From: Pseudomonas migulae NBRC 103157
GTDB lineage: Bacteria; Pseudomonadota; Gammaproteobacteria; Pseudomonadales; Pseudomonadaceae
Assembly: GCF_002091715.1 (NCBI RefSeq)
Contig: NZ_BDAG01000001.1
Span: 124,001 to 188,000, forward strand
Length of the DNA: 64,000 bases
Direction: 5' to 3'
A program made the translations under genes and the position numbers. Positions 1 through 9,230 of the stretch are shown here, piece by piece. The notes under the pieces were generated by a model, which saw only the letters and a list, made by a program, of their open reading frames with translations, was not told the origin of the DNA and did no database searches. The first letter of the stretch is position 1. Every line of letters starts with the position of its first letter.

Positions 1-3000
1 CACACACCATACGACAATAGCTTGTCGAAATGTCCCTTGATATACCCGCGATCGAGCCGGGAACAGACGAGCGCTTCGTAAATAGATATCTCCTGCCCTG
101 ATGCGCGGATGACGGCATCTCGCTCTCCAGGATTGCCGTTTGCGGTTACCCCTCCGAGCGATTGATCCGCCACATCCCACTTGACCACTGCCAGCGAAGC
201 TCCCAAGACCTCTCTCACAGCGGTATTTAGATCGTTCTCAAACCTTGCTGTGTCTTCTGGATTTTTCCGGTCACGGAGAATTGCGGCCATGTGCTGAAGC
301 GTGGCTACGGCACGTGAGACTTGCCGCACAAGGTATCCGCGGACTCCGCGCCCGGGAGGACCAAGTACGTCACCAACTTGAGTAGGAGGAAGTTCGGTTA
401 GCTGGTGTAGGGCTGTCCGGATGGATGAAATCAAGTCAACGGTAGCTGACGCCGGAGCGAGAGTGGTTGTTACAACACCAGCTTGGAGGTCGTCTCTAAC
501 TACGATTAGCTGGTCGTCAGGTCCGAACTCTGCGATGGCCGCTTCCAATATCGCCATCGCTTCACTCTGGAATCCCATTTCGAATTTTGCTAGCACTGCT
601 ACCAGCTCGATGTCGGGGCTTCGTATCTCCCGACGATGCGTTACCACGCTCTTCAATGCGTCCTCTGGCCTTTCCAGGGCCAGCAGGAGTAGCCCTCGGT
701 TAGCAAGTAAGCTGCTGGCTGGCTGATCGTCCACATCTATCGCAGCATTGATTTCCGCGAGGAGGCCTTCGCCGGTAACTTTGTCTGCACCGGTTAGTGG
801 ATGAAGCTGGGGGCCTAAGAGCTGTTGCATGGCAACTGCGAAGGCATTCTCTTTGTATGCAGAGGCAGCACCGGGTTGCTTCGAAAGGCGCTGTAGCACA
901 ACCCGGGCAGCTTCTAGGTTACCGTTCTGGCGCAGTAACTGGGAGGTTGCCCTATAGAAGTCCAATTGGTTGTGCGCTTGCCGCTTTCCGGGCATATCCA
1001 GCAATGGCGGGACAGTCACGCCATCGAGTGCAGTCCAGTTCTTCTCCTGCAGAAGTAGCCGAAGCTCGAGACCAAATAGCCCAAGTTGAAACTCTTGTGG
1101 CGCTCGATTTAAATCCTGCACGGTTTCATCCATGTGCTCGCGGGCGAGCTCGTATTCGCCCGCGATCAAAAGAGACTCGACCCTGTGCTGCAGTTCGGGC
1201 CAAGTCCAAAGCTCCGAAGCCTCTCCTGGCTTCAACTGACGCAACCTTTCTTGGAGGATGGGTTTCGATGCCGTGGGCAGGTGCTGACAGAGTTCAGCAA
1301 GTAGAGCCGGGTCATCGGACTGAACAAGCGTCCGCAACATCGTCTCTTGGCTTCTTTCGTCCAGCCGTCGCCATGCAGCCGTGAGATCTTGTGCTGGTGA
1401 GCCTTCCTCACGTACGAGAAAACGTCTTGAACCGTAACTATCTGTGAGGGCTCCGACGCGGCCCTTCTCTGCATGTTCAATCACGCTGCGCGAGATTAGT
1501 GTTAGAAATGCACCGCTCAACTCCTTTGGCACGACTCCGTCGGGCCAACCTGCTATAGCGCGTGCAAGTAGCCGCACATGTTCCCTCAGAGTCTGGGCAA
1601 TTGAAGAGCGTAAAGATGGCCGTCCATCCTCCGGGGTTTCTTGTAGTAGCTTTGCAGTATCAAATGGTATTAGCAGGGCATCTCGGTCAGGCGCGTTCTG
1701 AGTAAGAGCAGTTGCGACGAGTCGCGCAGCCAGTTTCGAAGACAAGCTGGACGCATCAGTCCAATCCAGCTGTCGGTCGCGAGCAAACTTTGAGTACAGT
1801 GCGACGATTGGTAAGACGTCGACGTCTAGTTCGTTAGATAGAAAGCTTAGTCCTTCGAGCACCCCAGCAAACCGAGCTCTAGGCAAACGGTCATCGTCGG
1901 CTGCCTGTTCTATGAGATATCGCAGCACCTCGCACTGAAGCTCAACCTTTTCCTTGGCGATTGTGCGGAGAAGCTGTTCCCCAATGGGCCGTCTCGAATC
2001 TGGCAGAGCCCTAACGCCTCTAATACCGTCGACATAGCACCAAGTAACCAAAGAGGCGCATTCCTCAAGATCAAGCCTGCCCTCATCCAAGTGATGGGCG
2101 AGGAGAGAAAGAGCATCTTGGACGGCGAACGCTTTCGTCTGAGCTTCTCGGCTCGCATTGCGATCATTACCCCGCCCGAGCTGCGGGCGCCACTGGATTG
2201 CGCACTTAGCAGCCAGGCATGCGGTGCGTGGGTGCATAAGCATGTCCACCAATAGCGCTGGAGCGGCCTCCATTCGGAACAGGAGGTGTTGCAACGCCAT
2301 AGGGTGATCGGCTGCGAACGATAGGACCGTATTTGCCGTAGCCGATACGCTTGGCCCGATGTCAGTCCCTTCGAGCTCGGAACAAAGCAGTCCAAATGCA
2401 AAGCCAACCGTGCGCATGCCAAATCGCTCCATGACGAGATGCTCGATCTCGGGCCATTTCAGCCAGTCTGCTCGAGACACCAGTGATCGCGGTGGCGATG
2501 TCCTTGTATTGGCGAAATACCGCAGCTCGTTGTGCGGAATCGCATACGTATTTTGGAGTACGTCCGAGTAACGCTCGATATCGTTGTCCCAGGTGCCCCA
2601 AAGAGTCTGGCGCTGCAGTGCCCGATGAGCAGCTTCACGGCAGTACCGCTTCTCATCGAGAGCCCATTCATTGTCCCATTTGCAGGCAGCTCCAAGGACG
2701 TCACACCAAGCCGACCATTCCACGAAGGATCTGTCGACAGTTTCGGCTTCGGCCTCTGGCGAGGCCGAAAAACCACTACCATCGTTAGTGGCAAGAGTAG
2801 CGTTCTGTTCTTCGTAATCGCTATTTTCCGTGGTTCGAGCCTGAGGCTTCGGACACAGTTGCTGCCACAGTCGACCTGCGAGCGAATCCGGGTTTCTGGT
2901 GGGAATATGCCGACCGGGTAAGATTTCGGTCATTATTTTAATTGCGAGTGCTTGGACGCGAGGAGGTGGTGACGTGTCAGGTTCTGCGACAAGCCGGGCT

Positions 3001-3398
3001 TTGCCAAGCCCTATTAGAAAGGCCCGCGTGCTCGGGCTCGGATACTTGACGTGCGAAGATGCTCCGACAGGTACACGCTGCATAACCCAACGGCCACCGT
3101 CGAAAAACACCCACCCAAGACGTGTTAGGTCTTCGAATGTAAGGCCGCCATCTGCAATACGAAGTTCTGAGTCGTCCCAGCTCTTGGCAATATCCTCTGC
3201 GCTTCCTGGGTACTCCAATCGGTAATGCTGGCATAGGTCGAGGAGCGTCAACTCGTCAACTACAAAGCCATGTTCAAAATTGCGACTATGGTGATTCAAC
3301 CGTGACAACCAGCGCTCGAACGTCTGCCTCAGCTCGAGGCGTACCTGAAGCGGCGCCTGCATACCCTCTAGTAGGCGTACCTCTTCGAATCCTGCCAC
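1..3398 (-). CDS. Very large unrecognised protein (3' end missing)
   Basis: I read one uninterrupted minus-strand frame from a GTG at 3398 to the window edge, 1,132 codons without a stop. The GTG follows a GAGGGG Shine-Dalgarno at 5-bp spacing, and an in-frame TGA lies four codons upstream, so the start is well supported. I recognise no family. I see no Walker motif, signal peptide or membrane segment. The middle and later parts (about residues 350-950) are rich in Leu/Ala helices and look like a long alpha-helical repeat scaffold. The last visible stretch (about residues 1060-1130) looks more globular, with Asp-Ala-Val-Ile, Glu-Ala-Leu and a His-x-x-Lys-Leu pattern. Its size and place in transposon cargo would suit a defence or effector protein, but that is inference. 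Confidence 0.8.
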   Translation of the reverse strand, partial: MAGFEEVRLLEGMQAPLQVRLELRQTFERWLSRLNHHSRNFEHGFVVDELTLLDLCQHYRLEYPGSAEDIAKSWDDSELRIADGGLTFEDLTRLGWVFFDGGRWVMQRVPVGASSHVKYPSPSTRAFLIGLGKARLVAEPDTSPPPRVQALAIKIMTEILPGRHIPTRNPDSLAGRLWQQLCPKPQARTTENSDYEEQNATLATNDGSGFSASPEAEAETVDRSFVEWSAWCDVLGAACKWDNEWALDEKRYCREAAHRALQRQTLWGTWDNDIERYSDVLQNTYAIPHNELRYFANTRTSPPRSLVSRADWLKWPEIEHLVMERFGMRTVGFAFGLLCSELEGTDIGPSVSATANTVLSFAADHPMALQHLLFRMEAAPALLVDMLMHPRTACLAAKCAIQWRPQLGRGNDRNASREAQTKAFAVQDALSLLAHHLDEGRLDLEECASLVTWCYVDGIRGVRALPDSRRPIGEQLLRTIAKEKVELQCEVLRYLIEQAADDDRLPRARFAGVLEGLSFLSNELDVDVLPIVALYSKFARDRQLDWTDASSLSSKLAARLVATALTQNAPDRDALLIPFDTAKLLQETPEDGRPSLRSSIAQTLREHVRLLARAIAGWPDGVVPKELSGAFLTLISRSVIEHAEKGRVGALTDSYGSRRFLVREEGSPAQDLTAAWRRLDERSQETMLRTLVQSDDPALLAELCQHLPTASKPILQERLRQLKPGEASELWTWPELQHRVESLLIAGEYELAREHMDETVQDLNRAPQEFQLGLFGLELRLLLQEKNWTALDGVTVPPLLDMPGKRQAHNQLDFYRATSQLLRQNGNLEAARVVLQRLSKQPGAASAYKENAFAVAMQQLLGPQLHPLTGADKVTGEGLLAEINAAIDVDDQPASSLLANRGLLLLALERPEDALKSVVTHRREIRSPDIELVAVLAKFEMGFQSEAMAILEAAIAEFGPDDQLIVVRDDLQAGVVTTTLAPASATVDLISSIRTALHQLTELPPTQVGDVLGPPGRGVRGYLVRQVSRAVATLQHMAAILRDRKNPEDTARFENDLNTAVREVLGASLAVVKWDVADQSLGGVTANGNPGERDAVIRASGQEISIYEALVCSRLDRGYIKGHFDKLLSYGV

Positions 3399-3946
3399 GA
3401 TTTCCCCTCACTGATGTCTTTGCTGCATCGAGTGCGCCCTCAGGTTATTGCCCTACAGCAAGTGGCGCAGTCCGCTTCTGTAGCGACGCAGTTTAGCTCT
3501 ACGTGATGTGAAAAAAAGCATGTTGATTCACGCTGCGAGCGCGCACATACCAGTTCATGGGTGAAGATAGGTATAAAACCATTCCCCATTGGATACCGAT
3601 GCCCAGAAGTTTAAAGCGGACCTAAGCTGCGATAAGCACCTCGAGCTGACTGGCCGGTAACTTTCGCATGTGGAGACGAATGACTTGCATACGGCGATCA
3701 GTTAGGGGATGGCCCCGAGCAGCGGCTTATGGGCGATTGCTACCTCCGAAGGGCAACTGCCGGCCAGGAGCAGTCACCCTGTGCCTGCACCAGTTAGGGC
3801 GATTCACTTCCTTAAATAGGCGAATCGCCAAATCCCATTTTTGAATTTGACCATTTTTAATCTGCTCTATTGCTATGGCTTATCATTTGAGTCATCTTTT
3901 TTGACACGTCTGCACGACCTCAATGAAAACAAACTAGGTAAGCTAC
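3399..3946. other. Intergenic stretch without a supported gene
   Basis: The two flanking genes diverge from this gap, so it should hold both promoters. The right third (about 3810-3940) is clearly AT-rich, while the middle is GC-rich and resembles ordinary Pseudomonas intergenic sequence. I found no convincing short ORF, RNA gene or repeat. Confidence 0.5.
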
Positions 3947-5020
3947 TTGAAGCTCAACGATGTAATAAAAGACTGCATCCGTCTTAAATTGAATGGATGT
4001 GCAACCGATACTGCAATTCAGTGTTTCGGAGGAAATATTCTTGAAGAAAAGCGACCCGTTTTGGCGATTGAAGTTTCAACTAAAGAAATATTGCTTTGGA
4101 TGATGCAGGAAGCAACGAATGTTCATATTTATATCAGTGCAGGCGTTTTTCATATGAACGCACTGTATGAACCTAATGAACGTTTTCCTGCTGCAAGAAT
4201 TTATTTCATGAAAACAGAAAACCTTCTTTTGGTTGGTAAGATTGGTGCTTATATCGAACAGTACGGAATCAAGCTCGGTCCGGTGAACGACGCCAGCTTT
4301 TCAAAACTCATTGATGATGCAGGGTATGCACAGCGCTATGAGGCATGGCATGAGAGATGGAAAGCCGACGCTAGGTCATTCGATGGCTTACTCGGAGGAC
4401 GCCGCGAAAATACTGCCGTAGATCAGGGTATCTGGCTGTCTTCAGACGGACGATGCTTGGTTTGTGGCGTAAAAACCGATCGCATGGCGACCAGTACTGT
4501 TTGGGGGGAGTCAGGAATGATGGTTGGTTTGCAGCTTTGTTTGATGCACCAGGCCGAATCTCAAAAGCAATCGACTCTGCTTGACTATCTCGCTAAACAT
4601 TTAGGGGGAACGGCTATGTTCTCAAGTACGCGCCCACGTACCGCTGAAGAAGCGCTTGAACAAACCTGTGAAACTCTTAAAGTCAAACTCGAGTGCACTG
4701 TCATGAAGGTGGAAGATCAAACTGTAACCGCCCGTAGACCTTCCGGGATTACCGTAGTAGTAAGGCAACACTCTCCGTCAAATTATGCATATAACATCCT
4801 GAGCCCTGAAGGTAGACAGCTGTCCAGAGTCGACTCAGCCAATCATCACAAAGTGCCTTACGGCCCAGATCACGTACATTCCGATCTGCGTAAGTCTAAG
4901 AAAAATGTCGTCGAGGCAAGTTTCACATACGGCGACGTAGGACTGGATGTAAAATTACTTTTGAAATTAATCCAAGAGGCTGAGAGTAAATTTTCAAGCA
5001 ATCAGGGAGCGACCGTTTGA
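3947..5020 (+). CDS. Hypothetical protein with a DUF6516-like C-terminus
   Basis: A 357-residue protein starting at a TTG. The only nearby upstream ATG (3923) hits a stop after four codons, and a GGTAAG sequence precedes the TTG, so the TTG start is reasonable. The middle holds a possible zinc site, Cys-Leu-Val-Cys at about residues 170-173 followed by Cys-x-x-His at about 198-201. The last 100 residues have a Tyr-Ala-Tyr-Asn ... Ser-Ala-Asn-His-His-Lys-Val-Pro ... His-Val-His pattern. This reminds me of DUF6516 proteins, which are small and often found near toxin-antitoxin genes; that match is from memory and unverified. No partner gene is obvious; the next gene starts 160 bp downstream. Confidence 0.7.
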   Translation: MKLNDVIKDCIRLKLNGCATDTAIQCFGGNILEEKRPVLAIEVSTKEILLWMMQEATNVHIYISAGVFHMNALYEPNERFPAARIYFMKTENLLLVGKIGAYIEQYGIKLGPVNDASFSKLIDDAGYAQRYEAWHERWKADARSFDGLLGGRRENTAVDQGIWLSSDGRCLVCGVKTDRMATSTVWGESGMMVGLQLCLMHQAESQKQSTLLDYLAKHLGGTAMFSSTRPRTAEEALEQTCETLKVKLECTVMKVEDQTVTARRPSGITVVVRQHSPSNYAYNILSPEGRQLSRVDSANHHKVPYGPDHVHSDLRKSKKNVVEASFTYGDVGLDVKLLLKLIQEAESKFSSNQGATV

Positions 5021-5179
5021 ATCCACAGCCGTAAGGAGTCGCTCGCGAAAGTCTGCTGTTGGCCGGAAACCACCCATAGTGATCGTCTGCTTCTGGGCAA
5101 TCTGTGCAATTACGCACCCAGCCTCAGCCTACGGCGAGATGAACTAGACTTCCTACATCACTCCTCAAGGACGCGCGCC

Positions 5180-5398
5180 ATGTCAGATAACTCAGACTGC
5201 AAGATCGCCACGGCGGACGCTCTGACATTGCTCCTGCACAATCAGCAAGCCTTAGGCGCAGCGATAGACGAAATAACCAAGTGGCTCTCAGAGAATGGAG
5301 TGGAAAGTGTCGCTGCTAACGCAATGTCGGCCATGGAAACGCTGGACACAAATGCTCAATCCATCACAGATTCCATTATGAGGTTACGTCAATCATAG
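5180..5398 (+). CDS. Small conserved-looking helical protein
   Basis: A 72-residue acidic protein preceded by AAGGA about ten bases before the ATG. It has no signal peptide and no cysteine cluster. The pattern of Leu-Leu-Leu-His-Asn-Gln-Gln-Ala-Leu-Gly followed by a helix ending in Ile-Thr-Lys-Trp resembles short hypothetical proteins common in Pseudomonas accessory DNA, whose function is unknown. It is probably an all-alpha soluble protein. It stands alone, with 160-260 bp gaps on both sides. Confidence 0.6.
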   Translation: MSDNSDCKIATADALTLLLHNQQALGAAIDEITKWLSENGVESVAANAMSAMETLDTNAQSITDSIMRLRQS

Positions 5399-5656
5399 AT
5401 TACTCAGTGATGCACTGCCTTCTACCCAAAACACAGATTTCAATTTCAAGCGCGAACTTTTCTGCCGTGGAAACCGAAACCGATTTTTCAACAGAATCGG
5501 TCGACAGCTGCCCGCTATGGTAGGTTGCAGATGGACAGACGCTGACGCTCGCCAGGTTCTGCTGGCCCTTTACCGCCTCAGGTCTGACTCCAGCGACGCT
5601 TTACTACAGAGTCCGGTCATCCTGATAGAATCCATAAGGTTATTGATAAAACCCTT

Positions 5657-6001
5657 ATGAGAAATGGTATGAATACAGAATCGATAGAAGATGAGATGCG
5701 CAGGGCGCTATTCGGCGATTCTGCACCCTCTGCACCGGCAAATAACTCAGAAGTGCAGTACACAGTCCCGGATGTTGTGATCGTGCAACCGGTGAAGGCA
5801 GCGAAGAAAAAGACAGTCTCAAAAGGCTTCACGCCTAGGTTGAGAGTCACGCTCCGTGTGGGAAACGAATTTGAAGGCGAGATGCACGAGATGGTACATG
5901 AGGCAGATACGCTGAGCTCCCTAGTTGCAGAACAAGAAGCTACTAAGACCGCCAGAAAAAAATTCAGGTTTGTGGAAGTGGTCTCAGTCAAGTCGATGTA
6001 A
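5657..6001 (+). CDS. Hypothetical 114-residue protein
   Basis: The reading frame opens with Met-Arg-Asn-Gly-Met-Asn-Thr-Glu; an inner ATG five codons in (5669) is an alternative start. An acidic N-terminal helix (Ser-Ile-Glu-Asp-Glu-Met-Arg-Arg-Ala-Leu-Phe) is joined by a Pro/Ala-rich linker and a Lys cluster (about residues 49-54) to a small beta-rich C-terminal part. I prefer this strand over the overlapping minus-strand frame because its composition is protein-like and charged, while the opposite frame is a Ser/Thr-rich shadow. Function unknown. Confidence 0.55.
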   Translation: MRNGMNTESIEDEMRRALFGDSAPSAPANNSEVQYTVPDVVIVQPVKAAKKKTVSKGFTPRLRVTLRVGNEFEGEMHEMVHEADTLSSLVAEQEATKTARKKFRFVEVVSVKSM

Positions 6002-6156
6002 GTGGGTACTTTCACTCAGCTCGCCTGCCTGGCATTAAACCGCATTGATTTCCGCGGGTCACCCAACAGGTTCGGGTCGTTGGAAGCCTCAAACATTGGG
6101 TGACGACAGGCAGAAATCGGCCAAAAGCGGAAGCTCGAACATTTCTATGCTTATGG

Positions 6157-6861
6157 CTATGAGAAGAAGAATGCCTGCTCTTCTATTTTTTCAAATAGAT
6201 CGTCAGGGACGACGTGACAGTTTTGGCGCTCCCGGATTAAAGCACGCTCAAATGAGTTGCTGATTTCAGGGTCGTCGTCATCACCCAAAGCTCTCCATTC
6301 TTCTCCGTAATACTGTTTAAAAACCAACATCGAGAAGGCAAGAGGGGTCAGGGTTCTCTTGAGTGGCCACCGATTTTCAGAATGAAATCCAATATGAAAA
6401 TGTGAGCAGGGATGAAAAAAGCGCTTGCGTTGATCGGGAGCATTTTCGTATCTCCACATGGGCTTTCCGTTCAAGCTCTTCTTGCTGTCCAGTAGGCTAA
6501 GATACTGCTCATGAGAAATAAATTCGTTTTCGAAAAGCTCGTTGATTTTTTTGAAAGACGTGGTTTCTGATTCTTTTCCTGAAATAAAAGGATTGGGATA
6601 ATAAGCGTAGCGCACGTACCCATCACGCTCCATGCTGAATTGAAAGTATGAATAGTCAGACAAAATCATGTTGTGATGAGATAAGTTCATCGCCGTAAGA
6701 TAGACGTCGATGTAAGTGCTATCTGCCGAAAGAATCGCATCTCGAAACTCGGTGTTTAATGGGAGTAAATTGGGATTGCTAAAAGCTGCAGCTAATCCAA
6801 GTTTATCCGCCAAATCCCAACTTTTGTGGATTCCTGACTGAATATCCTGTCTATTCATCAT
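6157..6861 (-). CDS. Partner protein of the helicase gene (possibly DUF2290-like)
   Basis: The frame can open at 6900, but the tandem ATGATG at 6861/6858 is the likelier start: it overlaps the helicase stop codon by about 11 bp, typical of translational coupling. The protein is about 234 residues, soluble and rich in aromatic residues, with Tyr-Ser-Tyr-Phe-Gln-Phe, Arg-Tyr-Ala-Tyr-Tyr-Pro-Asn-Pro and a central His-Pro-Cys-Ser-His-Phe-His-Ile-Gly-Phe-His segment. That His-rich motif could bind metal. It reminds me of DUF2290 proteins, which accompany helicases, but I cannot confirm this. Overlap with the helicase gene implies the two act together. Confidence 0.75.
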   Translation of the reverse strand: MMNRQDIQSGIHKSWDLADKLGLAAAFSNPNLLPLNTEFRDAILSADSTYIDVYLTAMNLSHHNMILSDYSYFQFSMERDGYVRYAYYPNPFISGKESETTSFKKINELFENEFISHEQYLSLLDSKKSLNGKPMWRYENAPDQRKRFFHPCSHFHIGFHSENRWPLKRTLTPLAFSMLVFKQYYGEEWRALGDDDDPEISNSFERALIRERQNCHVVPDDLFEKIEEQAFFFS

Positions 6862-8986
6862 CGTAATCCAAATCGGCGTCTTCTTCTGACAATCCTTCAC
6901 GACGAAGACTCTCTAGATACTCAACTCTCAATTTTTTGGCTTTGATAGAGCGCTGGCTGAGATCTCTCTGGATCATATCCAATTTGGAAAGGTCAGGCAT
7001 GGTGAAACGCAAAGCAGGGAAATTTTGCTCTGCCTCAGACATCTCATTGATGATTTGGCTTGTAGATCCTTGCATCCCGGAGACGCGAAGCCACGCTTTT
7101 GTACGTGTGAAAGCCGTGAATAACTTGTTACGATCTCCTCGCGTTTTAAGTGAAATCGCATCGACACCAATGACAAATACTACAGCTGCCTCATTCCCTT
7201 TGGCGCGATAAATTGTGGAGAGTGTTACCTTGTTGGGTATCGTAAAGGGCGGGTCTGAGTACGGGTCGGCGTGAATGTTATTAGACGCAATTCCCATGTC
7301 CGCCAGTTTTGAAGACAGCTTTTTAAAGTAGCCCTTCATGTGGCGGTCATCAAGGGCGACAATTATTATGTCTTCCGGATTTAAGCCTTGCTCTAAAAAG
7401 TCAGATATCGAGGCTATAACCCAGTCTGTTTCATCATCCAATGACTGTGCGTTGTAATGCTCTATAAGTTCGGGTAGGTCTTCTCCGCTCAAGCTAACCG
7501 GGCTGTTTTGAACTGGGCGCAACACCTCAACTTCTGCGTTGGCATAATAGTTTGGTGAGATTACTTCGTAACCGACGTCTTTCCAGTGATCAGCACTTTC
7601 AAGTAATTGCACGATATTGGAATAAATTCCAAATCCAAGTGCGTGAGCAGTGATAAGTACCTCACGCTGGTTGCGATAGCACTTGCTAAGGACAGTGTCG
7701 TTGGTGAATTGAAACGGCAAGCCTATTGCTGCCCGTTCAAGTGATATGCGCGGTTCACCGTCGTGATCTATGCCAAATAGTTCAGCAGCACTCCGCATTC
7801 TCACCTTCATGATGTTTTGGAGGTCGTCGTACGCCCATACTATGTTTTTTTTGTCTCGGTGGCCTTTCGCAAGCCGGAAACTTAACTCATAAAATGCTGC
7901 TGGGAAATCTTGCCCTTCATCGATGAGGATGTGATCATAGTATTCTTCAATATCACTTTTTTGCATCAGGTCTTGGCATGCAAACTCAAATGGGTCAACG
8001 CCATTAGGTGCGCTAGAGCGTGCGGTACTAAAAGTGAAAGGTGTTCTCCCAGCGCGTAGGCAGGCGTCAGAGTAAGCACCACTGGTGTTAGAGCCGCCCC
8101 AACCATGCAGTATCTGAATATTGTTCCAGTCAGGGTCAACCTCTTTATAGTGTCTATAAAACTTGGTCACCAAGTTTTTTATGGAAGATTTCAGACTCTT
8201 TGTATAAAAGGTTAAGAGGATTTTGTCGTTTGGTCTGTTCATATGAAGGTGTGCGGCCTTCATCGCTAAAATGATCGTTTTCCCTGAGCCGGCAAGTCCA
8301 CGTATACGTTGAGGGCCATTAATTGTTATCAAGGCCGCAGAGCGTTGCTTTTGGTCAAAGTTTGCAATTTCAGATTCGAGTTCAGCGAGCGCACTGGCTG
8401 CGCGCTGCTGCTCCGGGTTTTCGACCAGGCGCTTGTTCGATCGAGTGAGAGCTTTAGCCCCCTCGATCACAGATCGGGCTTCGTCGTATGCCTCTGGACT
8501 TAAAAGGTCTTCTTCAAGATCCTGAATCAGATCTTTCAATGAATCCATTGAAGAGACAATTTCAGAGTCGCTTGAATCGAAAATTCTGTCTGCTAAGTTA
8601 CTGTCGCAAAAAATAATAGGTGTGACGTTCAGGGAGAGCTGCGAGCGTGACTTTCTCAATATCTTACTTTTTAATAGCCTTCCTATTAGGATGCTACAAA
8701 ATTGATTCAGCGAATCATCGACTGCTAAAAGGCTGCTGGTGCTATCACGATCCACCTGGGTTGCAGTGATCACCCGGATGGCTAAGATTCCGCAACTGCG
8801 GCTAAGCACCAAAATATCTGGCTTATGATCTGCGCCGTCGTAGTCTGAATAAACAGGAAAATCATAGTAAAGAGCCGACGGTGAGGAACTGATAGCGCTT
8901 TCAGAATTCTTAAGCGATTCAATAAGGTCTCTGCCGAGTGGGTCTTCTTGCAATCTTTCTGTCGTGACTAGGATATCTACTGCCAT
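6851..8986 (-). CDS. UvrD/Rep-like superfamily 1 helicase with a possible N-terminal nuclease-fold region
   Basis: The ATG at 8986 is preferred over upstream starts because AGGA lies nine bases before it; this gives 711 residues. A Q-like motif (Phe-Asp-Gln-Lys-Gln-Arg, about 210) precedes Walker A Gly-Leu-Ala-Gly-Ser-Gly-Lys-Thr (230-237). Walker B Ile-Leu-Ile-Asp-Glu-Gly-Gln-Asp-Phe lies at about 353-361, and a late Phe-Thr-Ala-Phe-Thr-Arg motif VI near 620-630 carries the arginine finger. Residues 54-73 (Lys-Pro-Asp-Ile-Leu-Val-Leu ... Gly-Ile-Leu-Ala-Ile-Arg) resemble the core of NERD-type nuclease domains, but the usual Glu-x-Lys is replaced, so it may be inactive. ATP-driven DNA translocation is expected. 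The gene heads a two-gene unit. Confidence 0.85.
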   Translation of the reverse strand: MAVDILVTTERLQEDPLGRDLIESLKNSESAISSSPSALYYDFPVYSDYDGADHKPDILVLSRSCGILAIRVITATQVDRDSTSSLLAVDDSLNQFCSILIGRLLKSKILRKSRSQLSLNVTPIIFCDSNLADRIFDSSDSEIVSSMDSLKDLIQDLEEDLLSPEAYDEARSVIEGAKALTRSNKRLVENPEQQRAASALAELESEIANFDQKQRSAALITINGPQRIRGLAGSGKTIILAMKAAHLHMNRPNDKILLTFYTKSLKSSIKNLVTKFYRHYKEVDPDWNNIQILHGWGGSNTSGAYSDACLRAGRTPFTFSTARSSAPNGVDPFEFACQDLMQKSDIEEYYDHILIDEGQDFPAAFYELSFRLAKGHRDKKNIVWAYDDLQNIMKVRMRSAAELFGIDHDGEPRISLERAAIGLPFQFTNDTVLSKCYRNQREVLITAHALGFGIYSNIVQLLESADHWKDVGYEVISPNYYANAEVEVLRPVQNSPVSLSGEDLPELIEHYNAQSLDDETDWVIASISDFLEQGLNPEDIIIVALDDRHMKGYFKKLSSKLADMGIASNNIHADPYSDPPFTIPNKVTLSTIYRAKGNEAAVVFVIGVDAISLKTRGDRNKLFTAFTRTKAWLRVSGMQGSTSQIINEMSEAEQNFPALRFTMPDLSKLDMIQRDLSQRSIKAKKLRVEYLESLRREGLSEEDADLDYDDE

Positions 8987-9230
8987 GCCAGATGGTCCTT
9001 CATGAAATTTTATTAGTTGGCAATTATCTCTTTTGCCACGGTTAGTCTCTGGAGATCTACACATGTGCCGAGACGCTAGCGGAGTGAGCGTAACACGCCA
9101 CACCCTCTAGGATGTACGACCTGCATCGCGTTGCCTAAGGCGGAGGAACCCTCAGCAAGCTGTTGATGATAGCGGACGTTGGTCTGGGGGAATGGCCATC
9201 TTGGCTACCCTGTGCATTTTCGACTCTAAT

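Noticed and set aside
3841..3920. Possible matching end of the left transposon (ATTTGACC words resembling those near 21192)
   Set aside because: The similar words are in the same orientation, not inverted, and too short; AT-rich coincidence is more likely.
5617..6015. 132-codon minus-strand frame opposite the 5657-6001 gene
   Set aside because: Composition is Ser/Thr-rich and motif-free; the plus-strand frame looks more like a real protein.
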